Assembly (NCBI GenBank): GCA_947456995.1
Contig: CANGVB010000260.1
Span: 1-5,948 of the forward strand
Direction: 5' to 3'
DNA: 5,948 nt
Origin: Bryobacteraceae bacterium
Lineage (GTDB): Bacteria; Acidobacteriota; Terriglobia; Bryobacterales; Bryobacteraceae
Part shown: positions 1 through 5,948 of the stretch, one piece after another
Layout of the letters: each line of letters starts with the position of its first letter
How positions within the stretch are numbered: position 1 is the first letter of the stretch
Translations under genes and position numbers: made by a program
The notes under the pieces: generated by a model
What the model saw: the letters and a program-made list of their open reading frames with translations, nothing else
What the model was told of the DNA's origin: nothing
Database searches by the model: none

Positions 1-531
1 CAATCCGGTAGCCGGTTGCTGGAACGGGGCTATGCAGTTGGTGATCGTTGGACTGGCTTGCTGAGCGCCAAAGAAGCTGTAGACTTCCCGAATCAACATT
101 CCATTGGCGGGCTGGATTTCCGATCGAAGCGGGCGCTTTACTCGGCAGAGGTTAAGCAGGTGGAAGCTGACTTCGGGCCCCAGGTGCGCTATTCGCAGTT
201 CAAGGTGTTGACGCCTGAGTTTCTGGCGCCTGCGGTATTGCTGCAGAGTCAGGATCCGGCGAGTGTTTTTGTGATGCACAAGGATTTGCTGGAAGAGAAG
301 GGCCGGTTTTATCTGAGCCGGTACAGCGAGGCGGCAGGCAAGGTGGTTTGGAATACTGATCTCGCGATTTCAGAAATCCATTCGGTGCTGCCTGGAGAGA
401 AGAAGCTATTGGTGCTTGGCCGCGTGAATGGAGACCACGAGCGCCTGGTTGCAGTGGATTGGGCGAGTGGGGCAGTAAGTGGCTTTGACTTATTGGAGAA
501 TGCCAATTATCCTGTGACGCAGTCGCAGTAA
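1..531 (+). CDS. Unrecognised protein, C-terminal fragment (5' end outside window), possibly beta-propeller-like
   Basis: The reading frame is open from the first base of the window to a TAA at 529-531, giving 176 visible residues. The true start lies upstream, and the TTG at position 16 is not a convincing start. I do not recognise the family with confidence. The visible part is rich in short beta-strand-like stretches. The segment around bases 265-495 (VFVMHKDLL, then FYLSRYSEAAGKVVWNTDL, then LLVLGRVNG, then LVAVDWASGAVSGFDLL) has the rhythm of repeated strands ending in a 'GK-V-W' turn, as in PQQ-like or WD-type propeller blades. That is an inference from pattern only. No signal peptide, catalytic motif or cysteine pair is visible in this part. 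The gene converges on the minus-strand DUF3857 gene, with only 5 bases between the two stop codons, so it is probably not part of that operon. Confidence that the frame is a real gene is good because it is long, ends at a shared hairpin and has no competing ORF. Confidence 0.72.
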   Translation, partial: QSGSRLLERGYAVGDRWTGLLSAKEAVDFPNQHSIGGLDFRSKRALYSAEVKQVEADFGPQVRYSQFKVLTPEFLAPAVLLQSQDPASVFVMHKDLLEEKGRFYLSRYSEAAGKVVWNTDLAISEIHSVLPGEKKLLVLGRVNGDHERLVAVDWASGAVSGFDLLENANYPVTQSQ

Positions 532-543
532 TTTATTTACTGC
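525..543. terminator. Perfect 7-bp inverted repeat between convergent genes, weak bidirectional terminator candidate
   Basis: GCAGTAA at 525-531 and TTACTGC at 537-543 are perfect reverse complements, separated by the 5-base loop TTTAT (532-536). The left arm contains the TAA stop of the plus-strand gene (529-531), and the right arm contains the TAA stop of the minus-strand DUF3857 gene (complement of 537-539). The loop is therefore the entire intergenic space. On the plus strand the stem is followed by TTTATC, a short U-rich run. On the minus strand no U-tract follows. The stem is only 7 bp with 3 G/C pairs, so termination would be weak, and it could instead be a 3'-end stabiliser or chance. 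Confidence 0.45.
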
Positions 544-2492
544 TTTATCAAAACGATAGGTGCTTCGCCGGAGCCATTGAAGCGTAGGAATAAGTCCCGG
601 GTGGGGGTGAAGTTGGCGACGGGAACGACTGCTGATTTGATTTCGATGCTGCGGGTGGCTTCGATCACCGTCCCGTTCTGCTTCCAGGAAGATTGGAATT
701 TGCCGAAGGGCATGTCCAACTTGTCGGCATCTGGAATTTCATCCAGCTTCAGGTTCTCAGGCAAGCTCCAGGTAATGTGCTCGCTGAAGCTGACCGGATT
801 CAAGATCAGGGGTTGCTCGCGCTCGCTCTTGTTGACGTTAGGTAAGCGTACGTAACTGGAGGGCATCGTGCGAACCATCCAGAGCTTGCCTTTCATTACT
901 TTGGCGTAAACCGGTGCGCGGAAGCGGGCTTCCATTTTGAAGATATGACGGGCTTCATCGTAGGAAGTCTCCACGGATTCGGTTACAGCACCTGTCATGA
1001 ACATCGCCATCGCGGCGGACACGCCTTTGGTGTAATCGTCTTTGGAGAGGCGCAACATCTGTTCGCGATCATTGAAGGCTTCCTGGCCGGTGGAGGTCTC
1101 GATGAGTTTTCCTACAGCGGCGCCTTCGTTGTCGAGGGTGAGAGTCCAATCCCGGTTGGTGTGGTTGTCTGATGGCGCGGATTGCGGGGTACGAATGAGG
1201 CTGCCTTCTTCTCCTGCCGAGATCAGAGCGTTTGAGTTCTGCTCATGGTCTGGAAGGTATCCGAAGGGTACAGAGGTGTCGGTTGGGTCAAAGAGCAGGA
1301 GGCGTCCGAGGCTTGGGTGGTCGAGGGTTGCGACAAACTTTTCAGTGGCTGGAAGCTGAATCGCCAAGATGGCGTGATTGAACTGCATCGGCGAGGGGAA
1401 ATCTTCTTTGGTGAAGCGCGAGTCGCCTGAGTAGATGGCAACCTGATGGGAGGGGACGTTGATAGTTTTCAACATAGTCTTCAACAGATTGGCTTTGTCT
1501 TTGCAATCCCCGTAAGCCACTCTCAAGACTTCATCGGCATTGTGCGGGATGTATCCGCCACCGCGCGAAGTGTTGGTAGAAATGGCGACATAGCGTATCT
1601 GCTGGACGTAGGTTGCGAGGGCGCGGATCTTCTCGATCAGGGTTGCTTTGCCCGAGGTAAGTTCAGAAGATTTCGCTTCAATGGCAGCGGTGACTTTAGA
1701 TTGTGGATCAATCAGGACGGACTCCCATTTGGAGACGTCTTTCCAGGTGCGGAAGCAGGCGATTGGGCCGCCAACCAGAGGGGTGCCTTCTGGCGGAATC
1801 ATGCTGACGGCGATGCGGGGCAACATGGAATTGAGCCGGGGGGCACCGGGTTCGCGCTCTACAGAACTGAGGTTGCGCTCCTCCCAGGTGTAGGTGCTGC
1901 CTGAAACTTCGGCTTTGATGTTGGCACCTTCGTAACCCTTGGCATCGGCTTGCCAGCCGGCAGGCACCGTGAGTTGGAAGCGGCTGAGCATGTGTGGCAG
2001 ATCGTCCTGGAAAGACCAGAGGAATTGCGAGAATACGGTGTCTTCTTCGAGCGTCGCTTCGTAGCCGAAGACGGTGCCGGGGTCGACATCAGCCGAAGCG
2101 TTGATCATTGTGAATTTGCGGGTGGAATACAGGACGAAGTCTGGCTTGGCGTTGCCTTCGATGAAATCTTTCTTTGAGTACTCTTTGGTCTTGCCGCCAG
2201 GGTAGATCAACCAGGCTTTGAAGTCTTTTACTTTCGATCCTTTGCTCTCGTATGAGACCGAACCAATAGCCTCGTTCTTGCCTTCGCGATTGAGAATCTT
2301 GATGGCCTTACGAACCGTGCTGGTTTGTTTGCCGGTTGGCTCTACCTGTACGCGTTCTTCGTAGAAGAGTGCCACGCCCTTGGTGGTTGGAGAATACTTG
2401 GGGTGGGCTACGGTTGAGGCTTCGCGAAACCAGCCCGGGATATCGGCCAGTGCAGAGCTGGCTGCGAGGATGAGGATCAAAAGAGGGCGCAT
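537..2492 (-). CDS. Secreted DUF3857/transglutaminase-like protein with intact Cys-His-Asp triad
   Basis: This 651-residue protein starts with a short signal peptide (MRPLLILILAASSALA, cleavage likely after A16 before DIPGW), so it is probably periplasmic or exported. Residues about 40-230 match the DUF3857 beta-rich domain, with segments such as LNREG, YPGGKTKEYSKKDF and DPGTVFGYEATLEED. Residues about 265-415 form a transglutaminase-like core. The nucleophile is C330 in AYGDCKDKANLL, the His is H373 in FNHAILAI, and the acid is D402 in LLLFDPTD, in the order and spacing expected of the papain-like fold. The remaining ~235 residues are beta-rich and resemble the C-terminal part of DUF3857/DUF3858 proteins. 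Members of this family may be cysteine proteases, amidases or cross-linking enzymes, and the substrate cannot be told here. The ATG start is supported by the signal peptide and an upstream AAGGTGA. It begins one base after the stop of the 662-residue paralogue, implying co-transcription and translational coupling. Confidence 0.93.
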   Translation of the reverse strand: MRPLLILILAASSALADIPGWFREASTVAHPKYSPTTKGVALFYEERVQVEPTGKQTSTVRKAIKILNREGKNEAIGSVSYESKGSKVKDFKAWLIYPGGKTKEYSKKDFIEGNAKPDFVLYSTRKFTMINASADVDPGTVFGYEATLEEDTVFSQFLWSFQDDLPHMLSRFQLTVPAGWQADAKGYEGANIKAEVSGSTYTWEERNLSSVEREPGAPRLNSMLPRIAVSMIPPEGTPLVGGPIACFRTWKDVSKWESVLIDPQSKVTAAIEAKSSELTSGKATLIEKIRALATYVQQIRYVAISTNTSRGGGYIPHNADEVLRVAYGDCKDKANLLKTMLKTINVPSHQVAIYSGDSRFTKEDFPSPMQFNHAILAIQLPATEKFVATLDHPSLGRLLLFDPTDTSVPFGYLPDHEQNSNALISAGEEGSLIRTPQSAPSDNHTNRDWTLTLDNEGAAVGKLIETSTGQEAFNDREQMLRLSKDDYTKGVSAAMAMFMTGAVTESVETSYDEARHIFKMEARFRAPVYAKVMKGKLWMVRTMPSSYVRLPNVNKSEREQPLILNPVSFSEHITWSLPENLKLDEIPDADKLDMPFGKFQSSWKQNGTVIEATRSIEIKSAVVPVANFTPTRDLFLRFNGSGEAPIVLIKQ

Positions 2493-2493
2493 G

Positions 2494-4482
2494 TTACTTC
2501 ACCTTGAGGGTTAGCGTGTGTGTGTTGCTGGCGTGAATTGCATCCCATACCTGCTTGATCGGGGTATAGAACTTGGGTTCAAAATAGAGACCGCCTTCAA
2601 GGCCCCAAACAAATTTTCTGTCGATGGAAATGACCGGGCTGTTGTTGGCAACGGCAGCAGTCATGTTGTAAGTTCCCACCTTGCCGAGATTCAAGGTGCC
2701 AGGCATTTCGGCATTGTCGAGTGTGAAGGTGATGGGGTACTGGATGCGGATTTCATCATGCTCTGAAAATGCATGGCGGAAGGAGATTGGATACTGGCGG
2801 GTGGGTGCAATAAATCTGGGTTTCTCGCCGTAATTGAAGAAAGCGGTTTCGAAGAACATGCGCTTGCCTGTGCGTTGGGCATAGCCTTCGAGTTCGATAT
2901 CGTATTCGAGGTGAATCGGCCCAAACGGAAGGGGCGAGGTATCGAGTTTCACGTTGGTGATTTTGGCACCGGGATATCGATCTTCGAGCCGTTTCTTGAA
3001 GCCATCTTCGCGGGATCCTTCAGACTGGCCTTCCATCCGGCGTCTCTCGGCAACGGCTAAATGGCCGAAGTGGCTCATCTTTACGTGCCCGCTGACGGTG
3101 CCGTTTTCAGACAGCTTCAGGTCGGCTACTCGCTGGATTGAGGATAGATCGGATGAGGTGGTGGGCAGAACTACCAATCTTGGTTCTTTGCCTTCGGCCA
3201 TCAATGCAGGTTGGCCTTGTTCATCCCAATCGAGCATTCCTGGGGGCAGATGGGGGATTCCGGGATTGTAGTAGCGATAGTCTTCACCCGACTTCACAGC
3301 GATCATGCGGTTGCGCAGGAGATAGCCATCGAGAAAGTCTGGCCGGAACATCGCCATGTTGGCACTGCCGCCCTCGACATAAATGGGAGCAATGCCAGCG
3401 GCTTCTGCCAGGGCGTAGAAGAGAGCCAGAATCTGTTCAGGCGTGCCCATCTTGAGCTTGAGCGTGTCTGTCGTGTTATGCGTTTCTTTCAAATTCTTGA
3501 AGAATTCGCGGCGAGCTTCGTTGGTGACACCTTGTGAGGGATGGTTGACGTTTTTGATTTTGGTTTGGCAATAGGTGGCCAGGAGGTGAGCCTTCTGGAA
3601 GGGGCCTTCTTCTTTGCCGACGACTTCAAGAGCCACCTGTTTGATGTCATTGTTGACCTTGATTGTTTTGCGAAACTCGGATAACTCCTGCTTGGCCAGT
3701 GAGGGCCAATAGGCTGCGGGTTTGTCTTTCGAGGTTGGGGTGTAGTAGATCAGCATCCATGCCTTGACGTCATCATCGGCAGGCATGTTGGGTTCTTCGA
3801 CAAGGGCAGGCACGTTTAAGAGCTTGGTTCTGACAAAGCCCCTGCGACGAACATCATCGGTAATGGGCTCCCATTTGCTGGGCTGGCAGTTGAAGGGGTA
3901 AGCCCGCATTTGCTCGTTTGAGGAGAACTGGAAAGGGCGGACGTTGTAGGTGACTTCCCAAACCGGAATCTCGCGTTGCATTACGAGAGCCACGTAACGC
4001 GGGGTGTATTCAGCAGACAACTCAGTCCACTGGTATTCGATGATGGCGCCTTCTTCGAGGCCGGGCATGGCAAAGGATTTTGCCTTTACGTTGGTGCGTC
4101 CTGATTTAACGATGACGCGGTCTACGATGGAACTCCCATTTACTTCGATGATCGAACCATTGGGCTTGATCGTACGGGCCTTGAGGTCGGAAAGACTCAT
4201 CCTTAAATCGGAAAAATAGGGGATTTCAACGTTTCCATATTTTTCAACAGCCCGGGCGTTGTACAGCTTAATCCGGATATAGTTTTCGACAATGTGATTC
4301 AAGTAGCCATTGCCGGCACTGACATCCTGTACGTGAGCCTCCCAGAAGATGGCCTCTGCGTCGGCATTTGGGTCGACTTTGGCTTTCTTTAGGGCCAATT
4401 GTTCAGGTGTAACGGGTTTCCAGTCCGACGCAAGCAACGAAGCGACTGAAATGAAAATGAAAACAATTAGTTGGTACCTCAT
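2494..4482 (-). CDS. Secreted DUF3857/transglutaminase-like protein lacking the catalytic triad (probable pseudoenzyme)
   Basis: This 662-residue protein has a hydrophobic signal peptide (MRYQLIVFIFISVASLLAS, probable cleavage before DWKP), so it is probably exported. Residues about 45-230 resemble a DUF3857 domain (IKPNGSIIEVNGSSI, then GLEEGAIIEYQWTE). Residues about 285-415 correspond to the transglutaminase-like core, and ATYCQTKIKNV aligns with ATYVQQIRYV of the downstream paralogue. The catalytic positions are changed. GDC of the paralogue corresponds to G346-T347-P348, the NH pair to N391-R392, and FDPTD to YNPG with N406. C305 lies in a helix well before the nucleophile position and is not a substitute. 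The C-terminal ~220 residues are beta-rich, as in the paralogue. Inferred role: a binding or scaffold partner of the active paralogue, or a receptor for its substrate. The only plausible start is this ATG, since the next Met is residue 95. No Shine-Dalgarno is visible, and the start codon sits in a hairpin. The upstream amidohydrolase ends 53 bases away. Confidence 0.9.
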   Translation of the reverse strand: MRYQLIVFIFISVASLLASDWKPVTPEQLALKKAKVDPNADAEAIFWEAHVQDVSAGNGYLNHIVENYIRIKLYNARAVEKYGNVEIPYFSDLRMSLSDLKARTIKPNGSIIEVNGSSIVDRVIVKSGRTNVKAKSFAMPGLEEGAIIEYQWTELSAEYTPRYVALVMQREIPVWEVTYNVRPFQFSSNEQMRAYPFNCQPSKWEPITDDVRRRGFVRTKLLNVPALVEEPNMPADDDVKAWMLIYYTPTSKDKPAAYWPSLAKQELSEFRKTIKVNNDIKQVALEVVGKEEGPFQKAHLLATYCQTKIKNVNHPSQGVTNEARREFFKNLKETHNTTDTLKLKMGTPEQILALFYALAEAAGIAPIYVEGGSANMAMFRPDFLDGYLLRNRMIAVKSGEDYRYYNPGIPHLPPGMLDWDEQGQPALMAEGKEPRLVVLPTTSSDLSSIQRVADLKLSENGTVSGHVKMSHFGHLAVAERRRMEGQSEGSREDGFKKRLEDRYPGAKITNVKLDTSPLPFGPIHLEYDIELEGYAQRTGKRMFFETAFFNYGEKPRFIAPTRQYPISFRHAFSEHDEIRIQYPITFTLDNAEMPGTLNLGKVGTYNMTAAVANNSPVISIDRKFVWGLEGGLYFEPKFYTPIKQVWDAIHASNTHTLTLKVK
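2499..2505 (-). promoter_or_regulatory. Shine-Dalgarno site of the 651-residue DUF3857 gene, inside the upstream gene
   Basis: Read on the minus strand, AAGGTGA lies 6 bases before the ATG at 2492-2490. It falls within the last codons of the 662-residue gene, whose TAA (2496-2494) is separated from the ATG by a single C. A ribosome terminating on the upstream gene is thus placed directly over this site, which favours coupled translation of the pair. Confidence 0.6.
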
Positions 4483-4509
4483 GAATATTGGAAGAGGATA
4501 CCAAATAAT
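4466..4509 (-). promoter_or_regulatory. Imperfect long hairpin enclosing the start codon of the 662-residue DUF3857 gene
   Basis: On the minus strand, ATTATTTGGTATCCTC (4509-4494) can pair with GAGGTACCAACTAAT (4480-4466). Four bp (4506-4509 with 4466-4469), one mismatch (4505/4470), six bp TTGGTA/TACCAA, one bulged base (4498) and four bp CCTC/GAGG give 14 pairs around a 13-base loop (4481-4493). The ATG occupies 4482-4480, so its first two bases are in the loop and its G is in the stem. No Shine-Dalgarno is seen before this ATG, and the region just upstream is pyrimidine-rich (TCCTCTTCC). The structure could hold back translation initiation, or as DNA it could be a binding site for a dimeric regulator. 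The pairing is seen in the sequence and the function is inferred. Confidence 0.45.
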
Positions 4510-4535
4510 GAGTATCGATTTGAGGGCTTTTGGTA
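4483..4535 (-). other. Short intergenic gap with three TTGGTA-type repeats in or flanking it
   Basis: The 53 bases between the amidohydrolase stop and the DUF3857 start show no convincing sigma-70 promoter, so read-through from upstream is the simpler explanation for expression. The six-base word TTGGTA occurs on the plus strand at 4471-4476 and 4530-4535 and in reverse orientation at 4499-4504. The middle copy can pair with either neighbour: TACCAAA at 4499-4505 matches TTTGGTA at 4529-4535 over 7 bp, as an alternative to the hairpin at 4466-4509. The outer copy begins immediately after the amidohydrolase TAG stop, where a terminating ribosome would cover it. Confidence 0.4.
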
Positions 4536-5948
4536 CTAAGGGAGCTGAACTGGTGCCGAAGGCTTTGTCTCGCCCGGAGTCTTCTTGAGAATGGTCGGAT
4601 ACTGGATTCCCAATTGTTCGAGGTAGCTTGAGTACTTGGATGGGTCGTAATAAAACTTGCGCATCTCTTCGCGATAGCGGCTCATCTTGTCACTGTTCAA
4701 TTCAATGGCTGGCTTGTCGGTGTCGGCGATGAGAGGCATGTACTTCTGATCTTTGGTCTGGACTTCTTTAAAGTACTTCCAGGCTTGCTCGATCAGTTCG
4801 GGCTTGGTGAGGAAGTCGAGTGCGGTGGCTGCCTGAACTTTGGCGCCTACTGCTGAACCTTTGTGGGCGATGGGAGTTGCCATGGAGACGGCATCGGCCC
4901 AATGGTGACCGGGGAGGTTGGGGATGTTGGCGGGGTAGCGGAGGTAGGTCATGGGGACGACCCACGAGATGTCGCCGACGTCGTCAGAGCCGCCGCCGCG
5001 CCATGCTGTGGGGGCTTCGAGAGGTCTTACCTTTGTTGGAAGGGGATCAACCTTGGGTACGCCGAGTTCGCGCTGGAGCTCGCGGGCGAGAGTTTGATCG
5101 GCTTCGCTCCAGGTGGGCATGCCTACCATTTCCATATTCTTGAACTGGGTTTCGGCGACGGTCTTATTGAAGTGATTGGGCCAGGCGGAGCCCACTACCT
5201 TTTGAGTGAATCTGGTGCCGGAGGCCATTGCCGCGGCCTTGGCCATGGTGGAGCCGAATTCGTGCAGTTCTTTGATGCGTGGGAAATCCTGCTCGCGGAA
5301 GAAATACCAGACGGTGGCTTCGGAGGGGACAACGTTTGGTTGATCGCCACCGTTGATGATGACGTAGTGGGAGCGCTGTTCTGTGCGGAGGTGTTCGCGC
5401 TTGTAGTTCCACATGACGTTCATCAGCTCGACGCCATCGAGGGCAGAACGGCCCTTCCAGGGAGCGCCGGCAGCATGGGCCGATTCGCCGTGGAAGGTGT
5501 ACTGTACGGACACTAGTCCACTGTTGATAGCTGGGTGGCCGTAGGAGGTAGCCAGCTCGCGGCCGACGTGGCAGCCGAGCATGATGTCGATGTCTTTGAG
5601 GAGGCCTGCACGGATGTAAAACGCTTTGGTGGCGACGAGTTCTTCGGCTACCCCAGGGAGAATCTTGAGCTTGCCTTTAATGCCGTGCTTGATCATGAGG
5701 TCTTTAAGCACGAGGGCGGCAACTACGTTGACGGCATTGCCGGAATTGTGGCCTTCGCCGTGGCCGGGGGCACCTTCGATGACGGGGTCGTGATAGGCGA
5801 CGCCGGGCTTTTGGGAGGCGCGGGGTATGCCGTCGATATCGGTAATGAAACCGATGACGGGTTTAGATTCGCCCCAGGTTGCAATCCAGGCGGTGGGGAT
5901 ACCGGCGACACCGCGTTCGATTTTGAAGCCGTTCTTTTCGAGGATACC
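4536..5948 (-). CDS. M20 (M20D-like) amidohydrolase resembling AbgB, N-terminus outside window
   Basis: The frame is open from the right edge to a TAG at 4538-4536, giving 470 visible residues (numbered from the edge). The GTG at 5711 is internal, because conserved M20 sequence continues before it. The protein follows E. coli AbgB (p-aminobenzoyl-glutamate hydrolase subunit) in recalled features: PTAWIATWG, TDIDGIP (D39), GHGEGHN (62-68), the general-base pair E102-E103 in GVAEEL, H127 in LGCHVG, a lid/dimerisation domain at about 145-254 with SAHAAGAPWKGRSALDGV and QPNVVPSEA, DDVGDISWVVP (322-332), NIPNLPGHHWAD and IAHKGSAVGAK. Family members hydrolyse amide bonds of acyl- or aroyl-amino acids using two metal ions. 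Two oddities are visible. Glu65 stands where AbgB has the metal-binding Cys of GHGCGHN. There is also a tail of about 70 residues (399-470), most of it beyond the AbgB end, containing RYREEMRKFYYDPSKYSSYL and a Pro/Lys-rich end. The true substrate is unknown. A missing N-terminal signal peptide or about 20-60 residues are expected beyond the edge. Confidence 0.92.
   Translation of the reverse strand, partial: GILEKNGFKIERGVAGIPTAWIATWGESKPVIGFITDIDGIPRASQKPGVAYHDPVIEGAPGHGEGHNSGNAVNVVAALVLKDLMIKHGIKGKLKILPGVAEELVATKAFYIRAGLLKDIDIMLGCHVGRELATSYGHPAINSGLVSVQYTFHGESAHAAGAPWKGRSALDGVELMNVMWNYKREHLRTEQRSHYVIINGGDQPNVVPSEATVWYFFREQDFPRIKELHEFGSTMAKAAAMASGTRFTQKVVGSAWPNHFNKTVAETQFKNMEMVGMPTWSEADQTLARELQRELGVPKVDPLPTKVRPLEAPTAWRGGGSDDVGDISWVVPMTYLRYPANIPNLPGHHWADAVSMATPIAHKGSAVGAKVQAATALDFLTKPELIEQAWKYFKEVQTKDQKYMPLIADTDKPAIELNSDKMSRYREEMRKFYYDPSKYSSYLEQLGIQYPTILKKTPGETKPSAPVQLP

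Noticed and set aside
1446..1904. 152-codon plus-strand open frame antisense to the 651-residue DUF3857 gene
   Set aside because: It is opposite the transglutaminase core with its intact catalytic motifs. The translation has no domain character, so it was judged a shadow.
3566..3570. Cys305 of the 662-residue protein as an alternative nucleophile
   Set aside because: It aligns with a Val in a helix about 25 residues before the nucleophile of the paralogue, with no matching His/Asp, so it is unlikely to be catalytic.
4483..4535. Sigma-70 promoter in the gap before the 662-residue gene
   Set aside because: AT-rich words are present, but no -35/-10 pair with acceptable spacing could be defended.
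4863..5516. 217-codon plus-strand open frame antisense to the amidohydrolase
   Set aside because: It lies fully opposite strongly conserved M20 coding sequence, its translation is Gly/Val-rich low-information sequence with no recognisable domain, and no ribosome binding site is apparent. It is a shadow frame of GC-rich codons.
4536..5711. Amidohydrolase starting at the GTG at 5711
   Set aside because: The frame continues upstream without a stop to the window edge and contains the metal-binding GHGEGHN and TDIDGIP motifs. The 5711 codon is therefore an internal Val.

Overview
The window is densely coding and holds four genes, two of them cut by the window edges. Going from the right edge leftwards on the minus strand there are three genes in a row: an M20-family amidohydrolase resembling AbgB (its 5' end lies beyond the window), a 662-residue secreted protein with DUF3857/transglutaminase-like architecture, and a 651-residue secreted protein of the same architecture. 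The C-terminal end of a fourth, unrecognised gene enters from the left edge on the plus strand and converges on them.

The organism cannot be fixed from sequence alone. Moderately high GC, signal-peptide-bearing DUF3857/transglutaminase-like proteins in tandem, and an AbgB-type amidohydrolase with a long C-terminal tail are compatible with an Acidobacteriota genome (Solibacter/Bryobacter type) or another Gram-negative soil bacterium. This placement is inference. No tRNA, rRNA, CRISPR array, transposase or phage gene was seen.

The gaps are tiny. There are 5 bases between the convergent stops, 1 base between the two DUF3857 genes, and 53 bases between the amidohydrolase and the first DUF3857 gene. 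The three minus-strand genes therefore look like an operon.

The most interesting points are these. (i) The two neighbouring transglutaminase-like proteins differ sharply. The 651-residue one keeps a Cys-His-Asp triad (C330, H373, D402). The 662-residue one has Pro, Arg and Asn at the equivalent places and looks like a pseudoenzyme, suggesting an active/inactive pair that works together outside the cytoplasm. (ii) The start codon of the 662-residue gene has no visible Shine-Dalgarno sequence and sits at the loop/stem junction of a long imperfect hairpin. A third copy of one arm, just after the amidohydrolase stop codon, could form a competing hairpin. (iii) The convergent 3' ends share a perfect 7-bp hairpin that contains both stop codons. 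(iv) The amidohydrolase has Glu where AbgB/M20D enzymes have a metal-binding Cys.

How the genes work together is not established. A plausible but unproven reading is an envelope-associated peptide or amide processing set, with the amidohydrolase cleaving acyl or amino-acid amide bonds and the DUF3857 pair acting on peptides or proteins in the periplasm.
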